Shown here: positions 36,701-49,900 of the stretch, one piece after another | Layout: each line of letters begins with the position of its first letter | How positions within the stretch are numbered: position 1 is the stretch's first letter | DNA from: Priapulus caudatus | Taxonomy: Eukaryota > Priapulida > Priapulimorpha > Priapulimorphida > Priapulidae | Direction of reading: 5' to 3' | Length of the DNA: 64,000 nt | NCBI RefSeq assembly: GCF_000485595.1 | Contig: NW_014577761.1 | Coordinates: 65,932-129,931, forward strand | Notes under the pieces: model-generated | What the model saw: only the letters and a program-made list of their open reading frames with translations | Database searches by the model: none | What the model was told of the DNA's origin: nothing | Translations under genes and position numbers: made by a program

Positions 36701-39700
36701 AGCCTTGCTCTCCCCCTGCCGACCAGTCCGATCTTCTTGCTCACTCAGCGCTTCCCTTTCTTCTTCTTGATCACAGATACCTTGACTGTGGTGACTGACA
36801 CCCGAGATTGTTGACTGACAAGTTGGCTCTTTCCCGTCGATGTACGCAACAGGGCCTGCTTCTCCGTCGGCCTCCGACAGCGCACTGATGCTGGATGTGG
36901 GGCTTGTGCTACTCGGGCTGCTCACAGGCATGTCACTGCTATCTATCAGCACCTGAGATTCTGCAAAGAAACACACACGATTACAAATAGGTGCTACAGT
37001 AGGAATAGGTGAAAGAATTAGTTTGTGGATGACTGCAATCAGCTGGATTGTATGCAGACCAACTACCTAACAATAACTCAAACTTCAGCTACAATCTACA
37101 TCCCCATACCAATTTGTCTTTAACGAGGAGTTAATTTCAAACACTGCATATTAAAATATATGTACCGCTCATAATTTCATAACGGATTTCCATTGATCTC
37201 AAGTATAATAGATTTTAAAACTAAAATCCTGGAAATATAAAGCAAGATTTTTACGGCTAAATATTATACTCAACATAGGAGCATCATGAATGTATGTCAA
37301 GCAGGACCATGACAATGTGTACATTAAAGCTGACCACTATATCTACCTCCGATGGCTGTGACTGCAGAGCTACCATCAGTAGTTACAGTAAGTTCCATAT
37401 CTGCCTGTAGATGACACTTCTCTGGTGCACGCTGCAGCACTAGATGCTCGAATAGCACCTCGCAAGGTTTCTGCAGCAGCACTTCCAGCAGTTTTAGTGT
37501 CACAATGCTCAACTGCAAAACACAATGGAAGTTGGCTTATATGACAGCATTAAAACATCACACTTCCACTTCTTTTAGGAAACAGGGTGTTGGTGTGATG
37601 ATCGATGGAATGCTAAATTTATTGACATAAAAAATAAAGGCGAAAAGAAAGAAATGTGTCTGAAAATGCAGTTTATGAATCAAAATTGCAATATTTTATA
37701 CATTTAATAAGAATGCAGCTTACAGAAAAGAAAATCAATGAATGAGTTTACAAACGCACATATACAATCTACTAATTATGTTCTACGATTTATCAACTAC
37801 AATAATACCTCATTACGAAAGAAATGTGCTCCACAAAAAACGCTAACCATGCAAAATTTTCGATTGCCTTCCATTATATAATTGGAGCAGCATTCCTACA
37901 GAAATTATTTTCATCAAAATAAGCATGCTCTCAATTCTCCCCCACAAGTAAACACAGTCAGATGCATATTGATTGGTTAATGTAGTTTTTACAGTATAGT
38001 TTCAATACGTTAGACACACCTCATCGGATGGATGGTTGCTCCTCTGAATAAAGTAATGTTGTAACTTGCTAGTCGTGGGGCATTTGTCCCCAGAGGACGA
38101 ACCAATAATGAAGGTAGCAATATGCTCCAGGAAAACTTGAGACGAAACGAGTCGGACACAACGTGTCATGATGGATGTAGCGAATGCAGCAGTCACTTCA
38201 CATCTGCCAGATTTAAATAACAGAAAGAGAAAAACCTATTTAGATTGGACATTCCAATGCTCATCACAAATATCTGTAAAGAAAATGTGAATGAAATTAT
38301 TATTATTGTTACTATGCAGCTTTCAGGATTACTTCTGGTTAAACTATCATTCCTTCATGCTACGGCTTGATTTGTATGAATCCACATTAAAATAATAATC
38401 AGTTTTAGGTTAAGTATGATATGCTTTTATCACCCTCTCCACCTTTATGCTGATATTTCTATCATATCATGTGTATTTGAATATAAAAAGAAATATATAT
38501 TATTAAATTAAATAATAATTTAATTGGCTTGATCAACACGATTTTTATCGAAACGTCCATCATATTATGTATGAGTTATAACTGCCATTTCAAAAACTTC
38601 AACAATATCAACTGTATTTTTAAACAAGATCACTTACACTTGCAAAAGGTCTGGTTGTAGAACATCTTCCAGAAAGGTTTTACAAATTGACCGTGAGAGG
38701 GCACTGCTGACTTTTGGATGTGCATCAAGAATAAGCTGGTCGCAGTAGTCGAGCCAGGAGAGAAAGCTCAACAGGTGGCGCTTACCGGCAAATGTGTGCA
38801 TATCTTCCCTGTCACTATACTGATCCAACCTAGTGAGGAGCGTGAGAAGTGTTTTATAAACCCCAATCAAAATGTAATGGTCAGCAAGTGAAAATTGTAA
38901 TCATTAGGGCCACAAAATTAATCTAAACCCAAGAATCATGTGTGATAAGCATGTTGCGCTCTCATTAATAAGACCAGGTCAGAAAATGCTGCTAGAATAA
39001 TTTCTGGTACAGCAATACAAGCTCGATCTGGCCCTGAAATCTGAAAAATCACCATTATCCAGTAAGCAATAGCTTCAGCAAGAGAGGCTTAGAGAGCGAG
39101 CATGTCTATTCTCACCCTAGCTTAGCAGAGTTAACTCCTGTGGCCAGTCACTCATATGAACAAATACATCTAGGCTCAGTATTGTTTCTAAGGCTAGTAC
39201 ACCAGTATATTGTACCGGTTTCCCATGAAATCTGGCTGTACTGGATATCCCTCATCTAGTGGCACTGGGCCAGCACTACTAGACCCACCAGAACTTAGCT
39301 AGGGGCCATTTTCAGAAAAATCACACGTAGTTATGACATCCCAAGAGTAAAATGTCATTTTGAAAGCAAAGTTTTATGCAAAAAATTATGACATTTTAGA
39401 CACTTTATAGGTATAACTATGTATGTTTCTTACAATGGTCAGAAACATTTCTGATTGATCCCCCGTTGATTCCCCCAACGATGTAGCGGTGTGCTCCACC
39501 TTTAAAAACACCCGATACGATCAAGCACTCACCCCCACTTTGCCTCTGTGCTGTCGATGTCAGCGGGATGCATGCTGCGTGGGATGAGGATGTAGAGCTT
39601 GGCCAGTTGAGCAGCTAGTACCTGAGAGAAGCGTGAGTGCTCGGCAATGATGCTTGCCGCCATGTCTTCGGGCAGGCTCGCACACAGCAGAAGGCCCTCA

Positions 39701-42700
39701 CACGCTTTGATCACCACTCGGCTGTCCTGTGAACACCGATGACAACGTCAGGCGATGTCAACGTCAGGCAATGGCAACGCGCCAACAAGAGATGTTTTGC
39801 AGAAGAAGGGGTCAAATTATCGCATAATTAATATTATGAAAATGAGATAGAGGAAAAAGTAAGATATAATCAGGAGTGTATCAATTGATACACTCCTGAT
39901 ATAATTAATAGCATGAAAATGCACAAAACACTCATTATAGCAGCATTAAATCTCAAGGACATCCTATGACTGACTGCCTCTAAAATGGATAAACCTCGCA
40001 ACAAAAAGCCTATATAGACCTACTGTGAGCATACTTGCAGTGTGCAAACATCACGAAATGTTCTCATTGAGCCAGAGAAGTGCTACAAACATTGGGCGTT
40101 GGGATTTTCAAAATTACGTCCGACGTTGTTATGTCACACAGCTAGCAGTAGACCTACACTAGCGCAAATTGTTCCTGGAACGAAAACACTATATTTGTTT
40201 CCTGATTGCATAAGTAATATAGATAACGATATGATTTAAACAAATTTCACAATTTTGTATTGAATAAACATATAATAATGAATTATAACTTGTTTTATCA
40301 TAAGAAAAGAGCTTAACGATCGCTCCCCTGTGTCCCGGATGTGTAAACATCACTGTGGCGCTACTTTCGTAAGAAAAGTAATTTCGTTTAGATTTTGAGA
40401 AGAAATGTTATGAAAGTAGCAATACAAATGAGTTCTAGTGAATTTTTACAACATCACGAGCTCACAGTAGGTCTATATATGCATTTAACTGCGAGCTTTT
40501 GCAACTTTAATAGTAAAATGTTATTATTCATGAATGATATTAGCATGGTCATGCACATCTCCTCTGCTGAAAAGACGTAGAACATGTCATTGCAATTATT
40601 GATAAGTGTATGACCATGATGCATATTACATACTGGACTCTGCACCAGGGACAGCAATGACGAGACTAGAGGGAAGCCAAGCTTGCAATTGGGTCCTATG
40701 GGGTGGTAAGGTTGAGCTCCTTCCAAACCCTCAAAATCTGTTAGACTGCAGGCGATGCCAGGGCCTGAGCAATGCGGTGATGCTGCGGTAGGAACCTCCA
40801 CATGCAGATACAGAAAAATCACAGTTAAACTTGGTAATACATGTACTCAATTTCTTTTTATATATTTGAGCACAGACAAATTAATCCTGCCATGCATTTA
40901 ACAGTTATATAACATACAGAACGATTATTGTAGAGTAATTAGGTGATTGTAAAACTACATAAATTATGACACATGGTGAAGTTTTATGATTATGTCCAAC
41001 ACCCAAGTCATATTAATAAGCAAACCTCAAGGAAGAAATTGACTAGATATGGATTAGCTTTGATTTTAGCACAGATCACTCCGAGGAACTGTATTTCTTC
41101 AGCCTCTGTGGGTGCTGCCTGTTCGTTTCCACATAGGCGAATCAGCCTCTGAAAACACAGAAATTACGATAAGTTATAATTCCCATATTACCGCACGTAA
41201 CACCATATCACCTCATGGTGCACAGAATAGAACCTCTCACCACCATTATATTTACTTGATATGATCACCACAATTCCATAAGCTGTAGAATGTATGTCAT
41301 CAAATAGCAATATCGGGGTTCTCTCCAGGTCTTTAACAGTTTAACGCATATCGCTGTTGACATGCCTCCAAAGCTGAAGTTAATTTGTGACATTTCATAA
41401 ATGTTTTGACATGCTTTAATTTCCAGCTGCATTTTATTTTGACAATCCCATAACAATCATGCTCTGTTTTCACAGCTTAATGTAACCGTCTCCAAACTGA
41501 TCAAGTTTACCTGCCTATTAGGAGTGCTTATGACACGTGTAATTGACTTTAATTATACAACTCCCTCCTGGGCACTCTCCTATCCATCAAAAAATGACAT
41601 GCCTTCTAAAATTCATGGGAAGAACCCTGAATAATGTAAGTAATGCCAAATAATCAAATGTCATGATACCAGTCTTAGGCATTTATAAAGGCCATGCAAT
41701 TATCAGTGGCTGTTGTCATATATTTTAACAGTTTTTTGTTAACTTTATTTTGTTATCAAACTCAAATCTGAAGTCATAATATTAGCTAGTGAAATTTATA
41801 CTTACATGTACAGGCCGATGTACATTAATGTGTGGGAGAATCGGCTGATTAGTTCGAGATAGCAGATGTGTGAAAAACATCAGAACATGCTGTTTCATTC
41901 CCAGGGGGCACTGCATAAGAATTATAAACTTAAAAAAAATTATACATTACGTACCAATAAGTGATAGACAACACCATATTTACTTGTCAATACATTTACT
42001 CGACTAAACATTTCAATGGTGTAGATCTATATGTCTATACAACTCTTTGTTAATATAAATAAATATTCAGGAAATACATTGTACATTTTTAATAGCAATA
42101 TATTTTTGCTAATAGCTATATTTTGTCGCAAGCTCACGCAGACGTACATCCGCTCGTCCCAGAGCGTAAAGCGTCTCGAGAATCTTATGTCGCAGCATGT
42201 ACTCCATGCAGGGGCCGGTGGTGCTCCCTTCTGGCACTGATCCTGACCCGGCTTCCTGCCCCGCCTCCTCGTGATGCAGACTGTCCAGCATTTGGTCGAG
42301 ATGATGGGGAATGCTGGTTGCCTCAATGGGCTCTCGCTCATCATCTGTGAGACAGACACATGAATGTACAAATTACAGTAAGAGCAAAGAGAGTACAAAA
42401 ACTGATTTAGTTTTCCTCATCTTGAGAATGTTCTGAGCGAAAATCGTTGCAACAGATACTACCTGCAGGCAGTTGGGAATTAGAAATAGGGTCGAAAATC
42501 ATGTGGACTACTATGCTTAATTGCCATTATTGCAAAATTATTCGGATAACAGATGAGTTCATAATAATAAAGATCATTACAACATTTAATATGGATACAT
42601 TTTTTAGTGTGCCTGTACATACTGCTTTCAATGAAGTAGTGTGTGATAGCTTTCCAGTGGTGAACAAACTGCTCCTGTTGTGATGGCGGAGGTGCAAGCT

Positions 42701-43652
42701 ATCACATAAATAATAATGTATAAAATAAATTAGTAAACATACCACTGAATAGGCCAGGTAAATAATCTGACTTTAGCCTGTCAATCAAAACCAAACTCAA
42801 CTCTACGTAATCTGACCATATGGAGTTGAGAGCAAACAAACCAAAAATGCACATATATATAGCCATGTCTAATTTAAATAGTTATTAATGCTAGTGAGCG
42901 GGCACCAGTTATCCTGCCATGCTATGAAGACACATGCTAGGAAGATAGCGGAGGAAGGAGGATGTGAAGTTGAAATTACGGATAGAATAAGGGCAGTATC
43001 ATCTGTATGGAAAAAATTGAGAGAGATTTCAAGAGTGGTGTGCGACCCAAGGATGCCCAGAAAACTTAAGGTAAAAATCTATGGGACAGTCGTGAGACTC
43101 ATCAAGTAACGTATGGAGCGGTAACCTGGGCCATACGAAGAAATGAGGTTGCAGAGAACAGATCTATGAGGATGTTGCGTTGGATACTGGGAGTTTCATT
43201 GAGAGAAAGAAGAACAAATAAGGAGGTACGACGAATAGCTGGAGTAAGAGACATTAAGGAAGTTGTAATGCAAAATAGGATGAGATGGTATGCGCATGTG
43301 GTTAGGAAGAAAGATGAGGAGCAAACGAAGGGAGCATGGCAGGAGCCGGTGAGAGGAAGAAGGACGAGAGGGCGACAGCGAATTAGATGGAGGGATGAAG
43401 TGGAGGCGGAGATGAGAAGGCTGGGAGTAACGGAGGCCAATCCGGCCGAATGAGGGAGGTGGAGAACATTCATCAACAGGGAGGTCAGCCCCTATCGGCT
43501 AGCTGACGTCTCAACGTGGATCATCACACTAGTGTTTGTTATTATTATATTATGTACGACCAGTTATGTCATAGCACAAGCAGAACTTAGTGATCAGCTT
43601 TACTTACCGCATCGACAGCATGTTGTAATGCTGCAGCGAATTTGTTAAACAT
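33763..43652 (-). CDS. FHIP2 (FAM160B1/2-type), FTS-HOOK-FHIP complex subunit, complete
   Basis: Sixteen coding exons on -: 43652-43608, 42698-42623, 42344-42148, 41910-41806, 41148-41026, 40795-40634, 39726-39533, 38829-38638, 38203-38020, 37512-37347, 36960-36430, 35614-35469, 34813-34685, 34470-34330, 34137-34034 and 33883-33763. All phases agree and the total is 2616 nt (871 codons plus stop; human FHIP2A is about 765). It starts [15 protein letters not shown]. Other landmarks are [85 protein letters not shown] and [20 protein letters not shown]. Exon 11 (531 nt) encodes a low-complexity acidic/Ser insert that explains the extra length. In mammals FHIP proteins join HOOK and AKTIP to couple dynein to Rab-marked membranes; FHIP2A is linked to Rab1. 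The acceptor of exon 6 is the least certain. Upstream is FSTL1, head to head. Confidence 0.93.
35073..35117. repeat. Short palindromic element, copy 2
   Basis: CCAGGAGCTAATAATGACAA pairs with TTGTCATTATTAGCTCCTG. Intronic in FHIP2. Confidence 0.8.
35126..35162. repeat. Short palindromic element, copy 3
   Basis: TATCAGGAGTCTATCAA pairs with TTGATAGACTCCTGGTA, perfect inside and 9 bp from copy 2. Confidence 0.8.
35796..36149. mobile_element. TTAA-flanked MITE family A, copy 1
   Basis: Left TTAA then AGTGATTACGTCAC; right GTCACGTAATCAAT then TTAA. A second copy lies at 47756-48115 with the same ends. TTAA duplication is typical of piggyBac- and Kolobok-type transposases. It sits in FHIP2 intron 11. 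Confidence 0.7.
36430..36960 (-). CDS. FHIP2 exon 11, long low-complexity insert
   Basis: Acceptor TTTGCAG, donor GTACAT. Begins [18 protein letters not shown] and contains [11 protein letters not shown] and an [12 protein letters not shown] stretch from CATCAC repeats. It is acidic, Ser-rich and probably disordered. It replaces a shorter linker in vertebrate proteins. Confidence 0.85.
39864..39905. repeat. Short palindromic element, copy 4
   Basis: ATCAGGAGTGTATCAA pairs with TTGATACACTCCTGAT, a perfect palindrome flanked by TATAAT/ATAAT. Intronic in FHIP2. Confidence 0.8.
42888..43560 (+). pseudogene. 3' end of a non-LTR retrotransposon (LINE) reverse transcriptase ORF
   Basis: Two frames offset by an indel near 43105 encode the C-terminal part of a [27 protein letters not shown]...IYGTVVR, then [38 protein letters not shown] and [15 protein letters not shown]. 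This IYG..VRP-LLYG-ETW / LRWILG / WYGHV order is typical of RTE-like or related LINE C-termini. A TTATTATTATATT tail follows at about 43540. It is 5' truncated and in antisense to FHIP2 intron 1. Confidence 0.85.
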
Positions 43653-43943
43653 TTTTTGTTTTTGTTTTAACGACGTTTTACTTTAGTACGTTCGCCGATT
43701 CGGTTTGCTGACGAGCGAATCTGTAGCTCACTTACACAGAACAAACATGCGTTCACGTGTCATATTTGAGTTTTCAATACTTATTTTGCACTTATGTCTA
43801 TGAACATAATTACTAAAACTACGTCTAATTGTTAAAATAGCAAACTTCTGCGTCTTATCATCAAATTTGTGTACATCCTCACTTCTTCAATCAGTGGCGC
43901 CGCCTATAAACAAGTATCATTCGGCCAGGAATCAACAAGGAAG
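43653..43943. promoter_or_regulatory. Head-to-head intergenic segment, probable bidirectional promoter of FHIP2 and FSTL1
   Basis: Only 291 bp separate the two start codons, which point away from each other. On + a TATAAA lies at about 43907, 37 bp before the FSTL1 ATG; if used, the 5' UTR would be only a few bases. CGTTCACGTGTCA (about 43750) contains an E-box CACGTG. There is no CpG island by eye. Confidence 0.55.
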
Positions 43944-46900
43944 ATGGTAAATATACACTTGGTCTCTAAACTTTGATTGTTATCCTGCATTTAAGTGGAT
44001 TTGTTGAAAATTCCAATAAGTATATATAATTATGAATATTGTCACATTTAATATTTCTTAATTTACATCGGTTTTGTTGTTTCTAGGAGCTTAAACTGGT
44101 AGTTGTGTTGGCGGCATTGGTTCTGGTCAGCTCTGCTGCAGTGGTGAGTCATATCCCAATTATTGTTACACATCTGAAACTACTCTCTGAAGCTTGTGAC
44201 TTATAATGTATCTTCTCCCCTGCTTTCCTTCTATCAATCCTCTACCTTCTTTACTGGCTTTACCTCCACCTTCTCCAATTTCTTATCCTTCTAGCTCCAT
44301 TCATGGAGATAGGGCTTCCAAAGCTGCCCTGATTATGTTTCTGTAACAGAATTCGTTTAGGGTATGGGGTTGCTAGCCTTACGACGGCAATTCATGGGTT
44401 TGCTAGGCTCCAACTAATCATAGAGCCACTTGTGGTGACCATACTATCAAGAGCGTATAAAGAAGGCCTTCTTTATACGCTCTTGATACTATGCATAATA
44501 CAGTAATATAGAGATAACAAAGTAATGCAATCCAATCTATTATTATAACTATATTGTTAAATTTAAATCAATAATTTTTTATATTTTTTATCGTGAAATA
44601 TATAAATGCTGGGAGCTCAATAAAAAAGTGTTGCTGCTTTGGCTTTAAGTTTAACAATATAGCTATGCCCAGCTTTTTGCAGATATATCATATAGCACTG
44701 CTTCAATTACTGTGTGGTTGGGATTTTCTAATAATTATTCTTATTCTAAAAGTTTTCGTGATTTTGTCTTTTTACGTTTTTGCATTTTCAAAAGGGATTA
44801 ACTGCATTGTTAGGGATGCTTTTTGCCTTATTGAAATTGTTATTAGGCCAAAACAAAATATATGTGTGATTACCGTTACACTGTTACATGCCAAAAAAAT
44901 AGGGTAGGTAGGTAGGGAAAACATTTTATTTTCTTGAAATATTTTACTTACGAACCATGTCCGAAGGATGTGCGTTGTGCCTTTTGAAGCAGGAACTGTC
45001 CAATTCATTTTTTTTTTTTTATAATTTTTTTTTGACCTTAAAGAAAATTGACAATAAAATGTTTAGGGTCGCTGGGAATAAATAGGGTCGGTCGGGAAAC
45101 CGTAACCACACCTATATTTTGTTTTGGCCTTATTGTAGCGGTTGTAGGGGGATATGTTATTACAGAAATATTTTCGTCATATGGCTTGCTCAGATGATAG
45201 AAAATTAATCTTTATATCAGTATCAGAAATCACATGTGGCTTTATTGCTAAAATATCATAAAAAGTAGAGCACTCACAACTTTTGTTAAAGCCGCAATAT
45301 GCGCATCCAAACGCTAATTTCTCTAGTACTAGACTAGCAAATACTTCGTGTCATGCATAATCACACTACCTAAATGACAAAATAAACTCTAGTTCCTCCC
45401 ATTTCACTGCGCGTTTGCTTAAAACTCACAAGAAAGAGGTGCAAAATCTGGCAATCTGGCGCCAATGCCGAATTCTTTGCCAAACAATTTAGCCCCGAAT
45501 CGGTTAGGTGACGTCACATGTTGCTACGGGTTGCACCCGCTGTACAGTCGCTTGGTAGAGCAACGCGAAACTGTCAACAACTTCGGAGAATTTGAACAAC
45601 ATTGGAGGTATTTTCAAATACCTTTTATAAGACAACGCACAGTGAAATAGGAGGAACTAGAGTTTATTTTGTCATAAGGTAGTATGATTATGCATGACAC
45701 AAAGTATTTGCTAGTCTAGTAGTGGAGAAATTAGCGTTTGGATGCGCATATTGTGGCTTTAAGGTTTGTTTTATTATCTCGTAAGAATTTTTGTATAGAG
45801 GGTTTTCCTAAAATTCTCTCAGTGATTCTTTTTTTTTCAAAAAGTGCATATTTAGTAATCCTGACAGTATAATTAATAAAAAATTTATGACACATCCAAA
45901 AGTATATATATGTTTAGTCCAGAACAGTTAAGTATGAGGGTTTTTATATACTGTTTAAAATGGGTTATTTGACAATTAAGTTTACAGTATTATGTATATG
46001 AACATATTATGCTAATTGACATATTGCTATTCATAGTACTCAAATTGTTTACAGAAAATATTTCAACAACAAGAAGCATTAGCTGAATGTTCTAAAATGT
46101 ATCTAAACATCACAGCTCACTACATTAGTACCCTCCTTCTTATCACTGGGAATATGCTGGAAGATTTATATATTTTCTAGCACATGTAGTTATATAAATT
46201 GGTACATATAATTTATACATCATTCTTATCAGTTGTTATTTGGAATTTGCTTGTTACATGGAATTGAATATTGTAAATATTATAACAATGATCAAAATCA
46301 TGTGTTTTCATTAAATTTATACTTGTGTGTCCACTTGACCAACCACTAGACACGTCTTTCAATAATTTCGCATTTTAATTTGACTGCAAGTATATGTACA
46401 TCTGCTTGAGTAAATTACTTCTGCCACTGCTGAAAGCAAATTGGTTCTCCTATTACTTCCTGACTAATCTGTTCATTCAACAAAATCTAATTTCACATGC
46501 GTTTAACTGCATGGCCACTTCTGCCCATGCTGCATATAGAAATTAGCATAGTCACCACCTTGATGTCGTCCATGGTAGTTTGCTGTGTGTAGAATTAATT
46601 CAGAATTGTAATAGAAATTATGCAACCATGTATTCACTTAATTTCCTCGCGTTACCTACCACTAACTATCTCTTTTAATAATGTAGTGTTTCAAATTGTT
46701 TCGAATTCCATTTGCATCTGCTTATGAAAACAAATTGTGCTACTGGTAAAGGCAAATCAAAATGGAGGGAATTGCAGACTCATCTCACGTAAAGCAAGGT
46801 ATTCTTACAAGAAAAAAACAACATTTGCAGCATCCTAAATATTTCCACGAAGTTCCTCCACTTAATGCTGAGCAACGTAGAAAAAATTAATTGACTGGAC

Positions 46901-49900
46901 AAGATTTTTCTATTATGATTGTTGCAAATACGTTCCAATATTGTTGCGACACACGTAAGGCTAAGAGCAGAATCAGAGCTGCATTGCGCTGGTATTGTCC
47001 CCCTTCCCCCACACACACAAAACTGAACCGTTAAATGCCTTTTAAGTGGTTATACATTCTGCTTGAATAAACGATTATAATGGAGACCACGTAATATACG
47101 CTTTTGATTCTCCAGTCGTTTGATGCCGCGCGGGCAGGCATATCTAGCTAGTGGGATTTCCTTGTTAGTATTGTGTCAGTCCATGATTACATGTTTCCCT
47201 TGGCTCGGCTAGTAATCACAAATCTCGTGATTGTGGTAGAGCTTATAGTTAAGAAATTTGCATTTTGGAGCAGTAATAATGCCAGCCCAAGTATTATCTG
47301 CATTTTTGGCGATACACCCGATTGATCGCCCAGTATTTATTTAGTATTCATGCACAATTTTATGTGAAAAACATTTGCAAGATTCGCTGAGATGAGAAGC
47401 GTAGGAATTCAATTTCCCCCAAACACAAAACCTTCCTGTTTGCACACACGACGTTTTCGTTCAATATAATATGAATAACCGTCGGATACAATTTTAAATG
47501 GATAACTTTCATTGTGCACGATGTTTCTATTTTGTTTTGCTAGTGCATAGAACTTAGAAGAGGCAATAGCCGCGGGCAAGTTGTGGACTGAACTGCATGT
47601 TTTGTGCCACCACACGGTTGATAATTTCTTCTTTAGCAAATCCAAAAGCTTGTGAGCGCTGAATGCTCATATAGATGCTCACGCATGCGGGGGCTGTGTG
47701 GATTTGTTGTTAGATAGACGTATGATCTTCGTGAATAGCGACCGTGCGGGGTAACTTAAAGTGATTACGTCACTGTTAATAGTAAAAGTAAAAAAAACAT
47801 TTCAACTTTTCCACAAAATGCAAGTAATTCTATGTACTTTTTATGGTTAAATTGCTGCATTATACTTCCTATTTTACTATTATTATTGTTCGATGTAAAC
47901 ATACACTCGTGACTCATACATATAGCCCATAGCAAGCAATTAATGTCAGGATCATAATATCAAATCATCTAGTTGAGAAACAATCTTATCAGGTGAGAAT
48001 TCGACGATACATTTTGATTTAGTTCCATTATAGTACTTACTTTTAATGTAAGAAAATGGCAACACAAATTTTTACAAATATACACCATAGAAAATTCGTG
48101 ACGTAGCCAAATTAATGTCTCCAACCTTAATTAGTAGTTTCAGTTCTGGAAGGAAAGCGATGTAAGGTAGCGCTTGTGGTGCTAATGTACAGCGCACTTG
48201 GATGTGCGCGATCGACTTGCAATGATGATGATGTGATGGGAAAAGGTGGTAAGCTACGTGGTAAAAGCCCTACATCGATTGCACCAATTTATGTCGATGA
48301 TCGGTGGTGTGGAAAGAAAAGGAGGCTGGGATGGAAAGGAAAGGATGCGGTGCAGTATACGATGTGGGAGCACGTTAATGTGGTTCATTTCTGTTAAGCC
48401 AGTCTCTCCGTACTGTAGACGCTGCTTCCAACCGATAGAAAACGGTCTACGGTTTACAATCAACAGTACGTGGTTTGCGGTGCAATGACACACCCGGTTT
48501 ACAATCCCTAGACATATTCCGACAGTGCCCACTCCTTGGTGCGCAATACGCGCTCGTCTAGGTCGGATATAATCTGCGTAGTGTAAAGGTAGGGGGGCAC
48601 ACGAGCGATTTTTATCGCCCGATCGCCGCGAATTTTAAAATCGCTCGAAAAATTCGCCCGTGTGCCCGTTCACGTCGACGCCGATTTTAATCGCCCGCAC
48701 GAATCGCCCGTATCCAAAATGTTAGATATTTTCGGGCGATTATTTACGCCGGCGATTATTTACGCTGGCGATTATTTACGCTGGCAAATTCGCTCGTGTG
48801 CCCGTGTCCGGCGTATTTTGTCGCCCGATCGATTTTTCTAAACCAATCGGACGTGTTGTTGATATCATGTGATGTTAAAATCGGGCGATTAAATTCGCTA
48901 CGTGTGCCCCTTCGTGATCGGGCGATTAAATTCGCTGGCGATTTTAATCGCCGCGATCGGGCGATAAAATACGCTCGTGTGCCCCTAGCATAATGACTTC
49001 GAATGAAATGCCATTGGCAATTTCTGTCTTTATGTATTCACAGAAATTCATATGAATGATGTGGTGGTGCTTAGAACTGTGGGGTTGTAAGAATTTTCGG
49101 ACCAACTTAAGACGTCATTTTTGCGAAAACATTTGGACAAGCAGATTATTACGTGCAATAGAAACTTCGCTTCTTATGCGCTATCGATCAGAAATTGACG
49201 GGGTAATGCCAACCAATTTTATGTGTGCAGTTAATTGAGAATGCTAATTGAATGTCTGGGAATGGTATACTACTATCAAGAGCTAATTACTAGCTCTTGG
49301 TACTATTAAACAGTGCGGATTGACGTGCTAGTGTTCCGACGCTCTTGCCCGAGAGTATGCACGCATGTGTGGATGTAGCACTGTCATCAATCCTTGCTCG
49401 ACTTGCATTTATCACAGAACTACCGACGACGGTGCCATTCCGCGGCGTCCGTGTTAAATGTGCAGGCGTTGGTAATCAATGCTGCTCAGCGGACCGGAGG
49501 ACGCATTGAAATTAACCCACGGGATTGATCATACAGTTGGCAGTGTCAGTGTTATTTCCTGCGGTGTATAAATGGGCTCACTTAGGGAACTGTGATCGAT
49601 TTCTCTTAGTCGTTCTGTGGTTTGACAATCGCATAGCACCTTGGTCCATATTTGCTTCAAGATTAGTTTGCCAGAAATTTGACTAGATTATTTATTTATT
49701 CATTTTTAGCTCAGCTGACGAAGTCAGATGCAGCTTGTAGAATCGCATGATTGTCCGTCCGTCCGTGCGTCCGTCCATCCGTCCGTCCATCCGTCCGTGC
49801 GTCCGTCCATCCGTCCGTGCGTCCTCCGTCCGTCGGTCAACAGTTGGGCACAAATCTTATACGGTCTTGATATTCGGGACGTCGTGGGGGGGGGATCGCG

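Noticed and set aside
47409-47645. 78-codon minus frame ([17 protein letters not shown]...)
   Set aside because: Looks plausible but has no domain or splice context and lies in an intron of FSTL1.
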